DNA of 64,000 nt. Origin: an uncultured Chryseobacterium sp. Its GTDB lineage: Bacteria > Bacteroidota > Bacteroidia > Flavobacteriales > Weeksellaceae. Numbering within the stretch: position 1 is the stretch's first letter; every line of letters begins with the position of its first letter. The DNA is taken from the NCBI GenBank assembly GCA_913778085.1, contig CAJYXJ010000014.1, positions 202,917 to 266,916 of the forward strand, in the 5' to 3' direction. The notes beneath the pieces were generated by a model. It did not search any database and was not told the DNA's origin. It saw nothing but the letters and a program-made list of their open reading frames with translations. Shown here one piece after another: positions 18,337 to 26,515 of the stretch. Position numbers and translations under genes: made by a program.

Positions 18337-20100
18337 TTAGAACGTAATCTTCACGCCTCCCAAAACCTGTGCACCGAGAACCTTGTATCCTTTGTACGTC
18401 TGGTATTTTGAGCTCAGAAGATTATTTCCGAGTGCGAAAATACTAAAATTTTTGTGAACTTTATACTCTGCAGACAAATTTAAATCGGCATACCCCCCAA
18501 CTTTATCGTTGGTATCCTCGGTAGACTGGTACATCATCGGACTGCCAACTCCCTCAATCATAAAGGAATTCGTCGTTCTGTCACTGGCAAAAAGCCCCTT
18601 AAAACCAAGCAATAATTTTTGATCCAGCATGGTATATTTTGCACCGATTGTTGCCGTTACCAACGGAATATTGTAGATATTTTCATAATTTTTCAGGTCG
18701 AACTTGGTAAATTTCACCTCTCCATCCAGAATTAAGTTGGCCAATGGGAAATATTGAAGACTTCCCTTAATGTCACTTACATTGCCTTCATCGTAAACGG
18801 CAGAAAAGGTATTGGCATAATCATAAGCAGAACGGTTGAGGGTATAATTGTTATCGAAAATGCTGTTGCCTTTAAAGAACATAATGTCCTTCATTTTACC
18901 ATACCCTGCCGAAACGTCATATTTGAACATATCATCAATATCCCCTCTCAACCCTACATAGAAATGATATTTCGTTTCCGTCGGTCTTAAATACTGATCC
19001 GAAACCAGAAACGGGTTCTGCTGCAAAAGATCGGCATAGGTATTAAGTTTCAGTCCGCCGTCTACTCCACCGTAAAATTTAAACTGTTCGGCGGCGGCAA
19101 ACTGAAACTCCGCTTCCGGGAACCAATAGGCCTTGTTATTCTTCATCTGCTCCGCCATCAGATCGTTGTTGTTTTTGCTGTTCAGGAAAGAAAACTGTGA
19201 ACCTAACCGTAGATAAGAATCCCCTTTACGGAAAGTTACTTTCGGATTTAAGTTGGTATTGAAAAAATTTGAGTTGTTTTTATCTCGGATGGCAAATTCG
19301 GTTTTTACCGTCTCCAATCCCACTCCCAGATCAGCATTCAGGTTGATTCCCGATTTCCCGATCTCTACGCCGTGCTTGGAGAAATTGGCCAGTACGGAAG
19401 CCTGGTTTTCCTGGGCATCGAAGTGGTCTTTTAAAAATGAAGACTTTACCCGTACATCATTTAAGATTTCATTGGAATAAAAATCGTAATATCCGTTTAC
19501 CTTAAATTGGTTTACCCTCTGGTTCAAATCCACGTTACCCGGATTTAAAGCATAAATCCCATAATAATTGTAGCTGTTCAGCCCATATTCAGCATTTAGG
19601 TTAAATTTGCCTTTATCGCCGTAAGAATTCAGGAAAGCGCCTAAAGTTGTCGAGCTTTGCTTGGAATCCCAGTCGTATTCTTTTTTCAGACCCTGGGTAG
19701 AAAGGAAATGGGCATCAACACCAACTTCAATTTTGTTTTCCAGCGTTTTCGATATGTTGGCATCTCCCAGGATTTTCCCGTAGTTCCCCATTCCGAACTG
19801 GAGGTAGTTATTCTGTGCCGAACCTTCAAATTTCGGTGTTACATCTTGTCCCTGAATGGTGGAAGTCTTGAAGTCCGAAACAGCCGGCACATCGGTAATC
19901 GTGTACTGCACAGGGTTCTGCGATTTTTCTTCCGGCGGATAGTTCTTAATGGTTTCTACCGAAGTTTTCTTTTTTTCGATCTTCCTTACTTCCGGCTCCC
20001 TTTTTTTATTGAGGATCAGCTTTTCTTCTTTGATCTGGGAAAACGCCACTGACGAAATTCCTAAAAATAACAGGGATAATATTTGAATTCTTTTGTTCAT
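18337..20100 (-). CDS. Outer-membrane beta-barrel protein, TonB-dependent-receptor-like without plug
   Basis: A predicted outer-membrane protein of 587 residues. The start at 20100 is preferred over one 13 codons upstream because it gives a clean signal peptide (MNKRIQILSLLFLGISSVAF, cut after FSQ). A charged, Lys- and Pro-rich stretch follows, then repeated amphipathic strands with alternating aromatic residues, ending in VKITF with the terminal Phe typical of barrels assembled by the BAM complex. No plug domain or TonB box is evident, so this resembles a porin or a receptor fragment of the family annotated as TonB-dependent in Chryseobacterium. It lies 88 bases downstream of the TPR gene and is likely in its operon, suggesting that the two work together at the outer membrane. 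Substrate unknown. Confidence 0.72.
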   Translation of the reverse strand: MNKRIQILSLLFLGISSVAFSQIKEEKLILNKKREPEVRKIEKKKTSVETIKNYPPEEKSQNPVQYTITDVPAVSDFKTSTIQGQDVTPKFEGSAQNNYLQFGMGNYGKILGDANISKTLENKIEVGVDAHFLSTQGLKKEYDWDSKQSSTTLGAFLNSYGDKGKFNLNAEYGLNSYNYYGIYALNPGNVDLNQRVNQFKVNGYYDFYSNEILNDVRVKSSFLKDHFDAQENQASVLANFSKHGVEIGKSGINLNADLGVGLETVKTEFAIRDKNNSNFFNTNLNPKVTFRKGDSYLRLGSQFSFLNSKNNNDLMAEQMKNNKAYWFPEAEFQFAAAEQFKFYGGVDGGLKLNTYADLLQQNPFLVSDQYLRPTETKYHFYVGLRGDIDDMFKYDVSAGYGKMKDIMFFKGNSIFDNNYTLNRSAYDYANTFSAVYDEGNVSDIKGSLQYFPLANLILDGEVKFTKFDLKNYENIYNIPLVTATIGAKYTMLDQKLLLGFKGLFASDRTTNSFMIEGVGSPMMYQSTEDTNDKVGGYADLNLSAEYKVHKNFSIFALGNNLLSSKYQTYKGYKVLGAQVLGGVKITF

Positions 20101-20188
20101 TTTTTTATAGGTATTAATGTATAATGTCGGATGTATCATGTAGGGACTACATTTTACTTTTTACATTCTACGCTGTACATTTTATACT

Positions 20189-23152
20189 TTACTTTTTAAT
20201 CTGCTTTTTAACCTCCTTCGCTTCCGCTACGATCTCCGGGAAATCTTTGTAATTCTCGATGATCTGGTCGCAGGTATAACTTGCCTGGTAATTGTCTTTC
20301 AGGCCGATGTAATTTTTTGCCATCAGCACCAGGGCTTTTGCACCCCAATATTCTTCGGAAGCGTAATTATTGGCCAGTTTAAAGATGGTTTCGTTGGAGG
20401 ATTTGTATGCTTTGCCTTTATTCTGGTAATATGCTTTTGCATAAAGGGATTCAGCCGCTACCGAAGTATTTGAGGATTTCTCAAGCGCCGCATAAGCCGA
20501 CTGTGCATCTTTATCCTTTCCTGAATTCATCAGGCTTCGGGCTTTGATGACTTTAGCCGTCTCGATAACCGCCGATGAGTTTTTGCTGTTGGCAATAACA
20601 GCATCCGCCAGTTTTTCCGCCTGTAAGAAATTCTTTTCATCGGCATAAACCTTCATAAGCTCTACATTCGCGTAGTTCCTGATATTGACATCCGATGAAT
20701 TGATCAGGTTTTCAAGATACTTTTTCGCTTCCTGGGCATCACCCTGGGCCGTGTAAATCTGAGCCAGACGGGTCTGGGCATCATCCTGATAGTCGTTCGG
20801 TACATTGGCCACGTCCTGAAGAACAAGCAGGGCTTTTGTCGTATTTTTCGTTTGGTAATAGCTTTCTCCCAATTCGTATTTCGCCTGGTAAAGCCCTTCT
20901 CCGGTAGGGTTCTGGGTTAAATATTTCTCATAATAAGAAATCGCGTTTTTGTAATCTTTCTTGGTGAAATACTGTTTCGCTGTCGATAAGTTGATCTCAT
21001 CAATCTCTGAAGCATCAATATTTACCCCGGCATTTCGTGCAAAAGTTTCATAGCCTGACACATCTCCGTTTTTCGTAAAGATCGGTTTCGCGGCCTGAAC
21101 GATTTTTTCAGCATAGGCCGTATTTTTATACTGTTCCGCAAGCGATCTCAGTTCAGCCAGTGCTTTATCGCTCTGGTTCTGATCGATGTAGTTCTGTGCC
21201 CTGTAAATGGAAGCATTCGCTACAAGATCTCTGTCAGAAGAAGTTTTAATAACTTTATTAAAATAATCATTGGAATTGCTGAAATCGTCCTGTGCCGCAT
21301 ATGCCGTTCCGATTTCATATTGGGCATCATCGTAATAATCCGAATCCGGATATTTGGACAGCAGGTTTTTCAGGTTGGTAATTTTCGCCTGGGTATCACC
21401 TTTAAATCCTAGAGCCATCGCTTTCTGATACAAAGTGTAATCCGTAGCATCTTCGTTTTTATCGTAGATCGCAATCGCTTCATTCAGGTTGTTGTTGGCA
21501 TAATTAATATCTGCCAGTCGGAGTTCCGCATCATTCCTAAATTCAGGTTTCGGGTTGGCTAGATACTGTTTGAAATATTTTTCAGCCTCATCGAATTTTT
21601 TAGATTTAAAATAAGCATATCCCAGATCATAAGGCAGCTGCTGTTTCTCAGGAAAATTTTCGTTAAGCAGTTTTTCGTAACGTACAATTGCTGAAGGGTA
21701 ATTTCCTTTCTGGTAATACACCTGCCCCAGCCAGTATAGTGCCCGGTTGTTAAATTCCTTATTGATGTTAAAACCTAAGCTTCGTAAAAGATACTGTTCC
21801 GCCTGGTCATAATTCCCTTTGTTGAATTCTTCCGTTCCCAGCAGGTAAGAAACTTCCTGGTCGATCTTATTGATTTCCGGAGTGGAATTCTGAAGCCTGT
21901 CAATAGCATTCAGCGTCTCTTTATAATTTCCGGAATATAAATAGGATTTTACAAGAAGCGACTGCATTTCGGAAGCATTGGCGCCGTTCCGGTTTTCATT
22001 GATATAATTCTGGATTACCGTTGAAGCACTCTCAAATGGGTTCCCTATGTCGTAGCTCAGTTTGGCGTACTGCTCGTGTGCCAGCTTTTTTACATTCTTA
22101 TCATAATTCATCTGATAGGCAGAACGGAATGCCGATAAAGCTTCCTGCTTCTTGCCAACTGCCAGATAAGCATTTCCAAGCTGATAATAAGCGTTCTGGG
22201 CCAGCGCCGAATTGCTGTTCAGCAGCTGGTTGTAATAAGAAACCGCTTCATCGTATTTTTTAAGCTGCGCCGCAACAAACCCCATTTCATAAAGGTCATT
22301 TTCCGAAGGGTTCTGCTGAACGCTCAGGTATTCCTTCAGATGCGGATAGGCAGAAGTATAATCATTTTTCATGAAATAACTTTCACCAATGATCTTGTGG
22401 ACTTCCGCTTTGTAAGCCTCCGAAATATCTTCGTTCAGGAGCGCCGTCCCTTCGGTGATGGCTTTATCATAATCCTTATCGTTGTAGTACATCTGCACAT
22501 AATAAGGACGGACAAGCTTGGAATATTTCGCTTCATCCTTTATCGAATCAAAATACCGGAAAGCCTTGTCATTCTGCCGGTTTGAGTAATATAAATGCCC
22601 CAGCATGTAGGCAATATCGCCTCGCTGCGACTGGTCTGCCGTTTTGTAAGCTTCTTCCAAAGCATCAGTTGCCCCTTTGGAATCACCCATCATAAACTTG
22701 GCGTAGCCCAGCTTCAGGATATATTGGGTATTTTCTTCTTTTGAAAGCTGGTACTGGTTTACTTCTTTCAGGGTTTCCAATGCTTTTTCAAAATCCTTTT
22801 TAGCCAGATAATAATCTGCCAGCGGTAAGCTTGCCTGGGCAAAATAGGCTGAATTCGGATATTCTTTCATAAAAGCTTCAAGCCCCTGTTCGGCATGGTT
22901 TTTCTGAAGGATCACCCCGATTACATTATCAAAAAACTGCGCTGCTTCTCTTCTTGACCTCGAAAGTTGCTCGTTATAAAAGTACTGTCGGGCATATTCG
23001 TATTGAGACGCATTATATATTTTGGTCTGATAAAGGTTTTCAGCTAAATTGAACCGGTAGTTTTCTTTTTGGGTAAAGTACTGAGACTGTTGCGCATCGG
23101 AGATCCCGAAATACATTACAGCAGCCGCTAAAAGTATTTTTCTTGATTTCAT
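20189..23152 (-). CDS. Large periplasmic tetratricopeptide-repeat protein
   Basis: A 987-residue secreted protein. The N-terminus is a signal peptide (MKSRKILLAAAVMYFGISDA, cut before QQS). The rest is a continuous array of tetratricopeptide-type helical repeats of about 34-37 residues, many with the pattern LGxxYYxxGNYxxAIxxYxxxL. Such solenoids act as protein-binding scaffolds in the periplasm, for example YbgF/CpoB-like or gliding-related assembly factors. No catalytic domain is seen. It lies upstream of the outer-membrane barrel gene on the same strand, so it may escort or assemble that protein. The long helical array and the even codon use suggest an old chromosomal gene. Confidence 0.85.
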   Translation of the reverse strand: MKSRKILLAAAVMYFGISDAQQSQYFTQKENYRFNLAENLYQTKIYNASQYEYARQYFYNEQLSRSRREAAQFFDNVIGVILQKNHAEQGLEAFMKEYPNSAYFAQASLPLADYYLAKKDFEKALETLKEVNQYQLSKEENTQYILKLGYAKFMMGDSKGATDALEEAYKTADQSQRGDIAYMLGHLYYSNRQNDKAFRYFDSIKDEAKYSKLVRPYYVQMYYNDKDYDKAITEGTALLNEDISEAYKAEVHKIIGESYFMKNDYTSAYPHLKEYLSVQQNPSENDLYEMGFVAAQLKKYDEAVSYYNQLLNSNSALAQNAYYQLGNAYLAVGKKQEALSAFRSAYQMNYDKNVKKLAHEQYAKLSYDIGNPFESASTVIQNYINENRNGANASEMQSLLVKSYLYSGNYKETLNAIDRLQNSTPEINKIDQEVSYLLGTEEFNKGNYDQAEQYLLRSLGFNINKEFNNRALYWLGQVYYQKGNYPSAIVRYEKLLNENFPEKQQLPYDLGYAYFKSKKFDEAEKYFKQYLANPKPEFRNDAELRLADINYANNNLNEAIAIYDKNEDATDYTLYQKAMALGFKGDTQAKITNLKNLLSKYPDSDYYDDAQYEIGTAYAAQDDFSNSNDYFNKVIKTSSDRDLVANASIYRAQNYIDQNQSDKALAELRSLAEQYKNTAYAEKIVQAAKPIFTKNGDVSGYETFARNAGVNIDASEIDEINLSTAKQYFTKKDYKNAISYYEKYLTQNPTGEGLYQAKYELGESYYQTKNTTKALLVLQDVANVPNDYQDDAQTRLAQIYTAQGDAQEAKKYLENLINSSDVNIRNYANVELMKVYADEKNFLQAEKLADAVIANSKNSSAVIETAKVIKARSLMNSGKDKDAQSAYAALEKSSNTSVAAESLYAKAYYQNKGKAYKSSNETIFKLANNYASEEYWGAKALVLMAKNYIGLKDNYQASYTCDQIIENYKDFPEIVAEAKEVKKQIKK

Positions 23153-23347
23153 TAATTTTAAATTTTAACATGGGAAGACCTGAAAATCAGGTTCAGCTAT
23201 TTAAAATTACGGGAGTTTTATCCACAATTTATCAACGAAAATATTGAAAAGAAATTGTATAGACAAGCCTTTTAACACATTGTTAATAACGGATTATTAT
23301 TTTAAGACTTCTTAACTTTATCAGGAAGAAAGCTTAAAGAAAATAAA

Positions 23348-23375
23348 AATTATTTCCGGGAAATAATTACATTTG
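23348..23375 (+). promoter_or_regulatory. Promoter with adjoining 10-bp palindrome upstream of the permease operon
   Basis: A perfect inverted repeat, AATTATTTCC (23348-23357) and GGAAATAATT (23359-23368), is separated by a single G and runs directly into TACATTTG (23368-23375), an exact Bacteroidota -7 element. No good -33 box is present, which is consistent with a promoter controlled by a regulator at the palindrome. Transcription would start near 23381, 22 bases before the ATG. Confidence 0.55.
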
Positions 23376-23402
23376 CTTTTTTTGAATCAAATATAGAATT
23401 GA

Positions 23403-25073
23403 ATGAATCAACTTTTTAAAAGGAAAAACTATTCAGATACAGATACATCCACTCATTTATTAAGGGTATTGGGTGTTTGGGACATCGTATTTTTCGGTAT
23501 TGCGGCCATTATTGGAGCGGGAAGTTTCAGCAGTTTGGGGGAAGCCGTTTTCAGAGGAGGTCCCGGTGTGATCTTACTATATTTGATCTGCGGATTTGCC
23601 TGCGGGTTTACCGCTCTCTGCTATGCTGAATTTGCCAGCAGGATTCCGACGGCAGGTTCCGCTTACACCTATGCTTATGCCAGCTTCGGGGAACTGATTG
23701 CCTGGATCATCGGCTGGGCACTGATCATGGAATATTCTTTCGGAAATATCTACGTAGCCTTTTCATGGTCGGATTATTTTACCAGCTTCCTCCACCGGTT
23801 GGGAATGCACATCCCGGATTATCTGACCTGCAGCTATACCGAAGCGAAAAAAGCCTTTATGAACGGCTCTGAAAATAAAGAACTGATCAATGCATGGACC
23901 AATGCACCTTTGATCGGAAGCCTGAAATTTATTGTGGATGTTCCCGCTTTGGTCATCAACGGACTCATTACCTGGCTGTGTTACGTGGGTGTAAAGGAAA
24001 GCAAGAATTTCAATAATGCACTGGTAATTCTTAAATTGGCGGTTATCATTCTTGTGATCCTGGTTGGTTTTGCTTACATCAATACCGATAACTGGACCCC
24101 GGTGAATCCGGAAACCCATGTTTCATCCTTTATGCCGAATGGTTTTGCAGGAGTAATGAGCGCCGTTTCGGGAGTTTTCTTTGCCTATATCGGCTTCGAT
24201 GCCTTGAGCGTACTCTCCGAAGAAACGAAAGATCCCCAGAAAACACTTCCAAAAGGAATGATTATTTCCCTGGTATTGTGTACGTTTATTTATATCGCCT
24301 TAACACTGGTTTTAACGGGAATGGTGGATTACAGGAAATTCGACGGTGTCGGGGATCCGCTTTCTTTCATCTTTGAAAAATCGAATGCCAATGTAGCCTG
24401 GATGGAACTGGTGGTTTCTTTCGTAGCGATTGTTGCCATCACCACTGTTCTGTTGGTGTTCCAGATGGGACAGCCGAGAATCTGGTATGCGATGAGCCGA
24501 GACGGACTGATGCCGCAGAAATTCCAGGAAGTGCATCCGAAATATAAAACCCCGGCTTTTGCTACCATCGTTACAGGAATTGTAGTGGGAATTCCGATCC
24601 TGTTTACCGATAAAAGCTTCATCCTGGATTTTACGAGTATCGGGACAATTTTTGCCTTTGTATTGGTATGTGCAGGAGTACTGATGCTTCCAGCCAAAGA
24701 AAAGATCAAAGGCAGGTTCCATCTTCCTTATATTAACGGTAAATTTATTTTCCCGGTTATTTTCATCGGAGGAATTGTTTTTTTCTACTTCTGGCAGGCA
24801 GACTTTTTCCATACGCTGATGGACTGGAAAGATCCGAAAGAAGGCGAATTCAGGGCTTCTATTTTCTTTTTCATCCTGATTAATATTGTTTTGTGTGCAC
24901 TAGCATTTATTAAAAACCTGTCGCTGATCCCTCTGATCGGGCTGAGTTCCTGTCTTTATCTTTTAACCGGAATGAGCCACGACAACTGGTTCTGGTTTGG
25001 ACTGTGGTTTGCTGTAGGTTTAATTATTTATTTCTGCTACGGATACCGGAACAGTAAGCTTAGAAATGCTTAA
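23403..25073 (+). CDS. APC-superfamily amino acid permease (CAT/YfnA-like)
   Basis: A 556-residue inner-membrane transporter with 12 or more hydrophobic segments. The first helix carries the broken-helix motif GIAAIIGAGSFSSLG, the conserved substrate-binding GAG of the amino acid-polyamine-organocation superfamily, and later GFDALSVLSEE matches the CAT/YfnA group of cationic amino acid permeases. The family imports amino acids with protons. The specificity cannot be told. It begins a plus-strand operon with two small genes at 6 and 2 base gaps, preceded by a promoter with a palindrome. A long loop after helix 4 (residues 120-165) is a minor distinctive feature. Confidence 0.88.
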   Translation: MNQLFKRKNYSDTDTSTHLLRVLGVWDIVFFGIAAIIGAGSFSSLGEAVFRGGPGVILLYLICGFACGFTALCYAEFASRIPTAGSAYTYAYASFGELIAWIIGWALIMEYSFGNIYVAFSWSDYFTSFLHRLGMHIPDYLTCSYTEAKKAFMNGSENKELINAWTNAPLIGSLKFIVDVPALVINGLITWLCYVGVKESKNFNNALVILKLAVIILVILVGFAYINTDNWTPVNPETHVSSFMPNGFAGVMSAVSGVFFAYIGFDALSVLSEETKDPQKTLPKGMIISLVLCTFIYIALTLVLTGMVDYRKFDGVGDPLSFIFEKSNANVAWMELVVSFVAIVAITTVLLVFQMGQPRIWYAMSRDGLMPQKFQEVHPKYKTPAFATIVTGIVVGIPILFTDKSFILDFTSIGTIFAFVLVCAGVLMLPAKEKIKGRFHLPYINGKFIFPVIFIGGIVFFYFWQADFFHTLMDWKDPKEGEFRASIFFFILINIVLCALAFIKNLSLIPLIGLSSCLYLLTGMSHDNWFWFGLWFAVGLIIYFCYGYRNSKLRNA

Positions 25074-25079
25074 TCTTGC

Positions 25080-25682
25080 ATGAAGTGCTGTTGGATATGC
25101 CTGCTGCTATTCTTGATCAGCTGTAAGAAAACGGATGGACTTATTTCCGGAAGCAGTCGTACAGAAAGGAAATTGGAGTATAAGGAATTTTTAACGACCA
25201 TCGGTAAAAAGAATAAAAGTGAAAAGAAAGACTACCTTTTCAGATTTATCAATTATGATGTTCCCTGGTACTGGCGTGGTACACCCTGGTCATTTGCAGG
25301 AACGTCGAGACAGCCCCGGAAAGGCAGCATTGCCTGCGGATATTTTGTAACAAATATTTTGTCGGATTATGGCTTTGACCTCAACAGAAGATTTTATGCG
25401 CAGCAAGCATCTTCGGTGATGATCAAAAAGCTGTGCACGGACATCCGGTACTTTACCAAAAGGCGGGAACTTGAAGAATATATTTTAGGAAAGAAGAAAA
25501 ATCAGGTATATATCGTAGGATTGGATTTCCATACAGGATATATCACCCGTGAAAATAAAGACACTTATTTTATTCATTCTAATTACATTCGAAATGAAGG
25601 TGTAATAAAGGAACTGACTAAAAACTCAAAGGCATTGAATGCTTCTAAGACGTTTATGATTGGAACTTTAAATTACAGATAA
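25080..25682 (+). CDS. Lipoprotein with NlpC/P60-like cysteine peptidase fold
   Basis: A 200-residue protein with a lipoprotein signal: hydrophobic start and lipobox LISC with Cys15 as the lipidation site. The mature part suggests a papain-like fold of the NlpC/P60 or YiiX type: Cys86 in GSIACGYFVTNIL at the start of a helix, a histidine in LDFHTGYI (about residue 160), and FIHSN as the third polar position near 177. Those enzymes cut peptidoglycan stem peptides or lipids. The match is by pattern and spacing only, so catalytic activity is inference. It follows the permease by 6 bases and precedes a DUF962 gene by 2, so all three are likely co-expressed. Confidence 0.6.
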   Translation: MKCCWICLLLFLISCKKTDGLISGSSRTERKLEYKEFLTTIGKKNKSEKKDYLFRFINYDVPWYWRGTPWSFAGTSRQPRKGSIACGYFVTNILSDYGFDLNRRFYAQQASSVMIKKLCTDIRYFTKRRELEEYILGKKKNQVYIVGLDFHTGYITRENKDTYFIHSNYIRNEGVIKELTKNSKALNASKTFMIGTLNYR

Positions 25683-25684
25683 TC

Positions 25685-26020
25685 ATGGCTGAAAGAATAA
25701 AAACATTTAACGAATTCTATCCGTTTTATTTAACTGAGCACAGTAAAACGGGAACCCGGATTTTCCATTTTATCGGAACGCTGCTGGTCTTTTTTGTAAT
25801 CGGATATGTAATCGCTTCGGGAAAGGAACGGTTCCTCTGGTATGTGCCGATCTTCGGCTACGGATTTGCGTGGTTCAGCCATGCAGTCGTTGAAAAGAAC
25901 AAGCCTGCCACTTTTAAATACCCTTTATGGTCGCTGATCTCGGATTTCAGGCTGTTCTTTGAGCTGCTGATCGGGAAACAGAAGTTTAAAGGAATTCCGG
26001 CGGCAAAAGCTTCTGAGTAA
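25685..26020 (+). CDS. DUF962/Mpo1-like small membrane protein
   Basis: A 111-residue protein of the DUF962 family, whose yeast member Mpo1 is a 2-hydroxy fatty acid dioxygenase. Family marks are the start FNEFYPFYLTEH, the HFIGT segment opening the first membrane helix, and FSHAVVEKNKPATFKYP before a final SDFRLF stretch. The histidines would bind iron. Two membrane helices are predicted. Bacterial members are short forms of unproven activity; a role in sphingolipid or 2-hydroxy fatty acid turnover is plausible because this group of bacteria makes sphingolipids. It is the last gene of the permease operon. Confidence 0.8.
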   Translation: MAERIKTFNEFYPFYLTEHSKTGTRIFHFIGTLLVFFVIGYVIASGKERFLWYVPIFGYGFAWFSHAVVEKNKPATFKYPLWSLISDFRLFFELLIGKQKFKGIPAAKASE

Positions 26021-26160
26021 ATCTTTAGCGGGAAGATGGATGCTGGAAGATAGAAGTTTTCCGATTGAGTGTTTTCATAATTTTTTTTTGCATCAACAGA
26101 TTTCTTACTATTCTTTAGAAAAAAGTTTATTTATCTATGAAATAATTATAATATCAATAG

Positions 26161-26184
26161 AAATGGGCTTTAGCCCATTTTTTT
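26161..26184 (+). terminator. Probable terminator of the permease operon
   Basis: A 9-bp stem AAATGGGCT with AGCCCATTT and a 2-base turn is followed by TTTT. It lies 140 bases past the last stop of the operon. It is also one of the local GGCTTTAGCC repeats. Confidence 0.5.
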
Positions 26185-26357
26185 ATGATGTATGCTGATC
26201 GGCTTTAGCCAAATTATAGTAGGTTTTGGCTAAAGCCAAATTTTAAACCCGTTATGATGACATCGGGCTGAAGCCCGACGCTATTGATAATTTTATCTTT
26301 TTAATATCTAACAGACTTAAAATAAATTTACCATTTCTAAATTTGAAATAAAGCAGA

Positions 26358-26395
26358 TAAAAAATTTCGGCGGGTTTGCTTGCAAACCCGCCGAA
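26358..26395 (-). terminator. Intrinsic terminator of the transglutaminase-like gene
   Basis: A perfect 15-bp stem (TTTCGGCGGGTTTGC, 26364-26378, with its complement at 26381-26395) and a 2-base turn; on the minus strand it is followed by six T. It lies about 120 bases past the stop at 26516. Confidence 0.75.
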
Positions 26396-26515
26396 ACTAT
26401 ATTTAATGACGATGTATCAATCATCGAGCATTCAGTATTATTTTTATTAAATCTATTTCATCTCCCATCCTAACACCTCAACTTCCATCATCCCTCTTTA
26501 AGATGCCAGCAAACA

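Larger units (their letters stand above)
26021..26515. repeat. Intergenic hairpin cluster with GGCTTTAGCC elements
   Basis: The gap between convergent genes holds at least three copies of short palindromes built on GGGCT-TTAGCCC: 26161-26180 (AAATGGGCT/AGCCCATTT followed by T run, able to end the permease operon), a pair GGCTTTAGCC (26201-26210) facing GGCTAAAGCC (26230s), and GGGCTGAAGCCC near 26265. No ORF is evident. Confidence 0.6.

Noticed and set aside
24312-24812. 166- and 126-codon ORFs on the strand opposite the permease
   Set aside because: They are frame shadows of the permease gene, which has clear family motifs.
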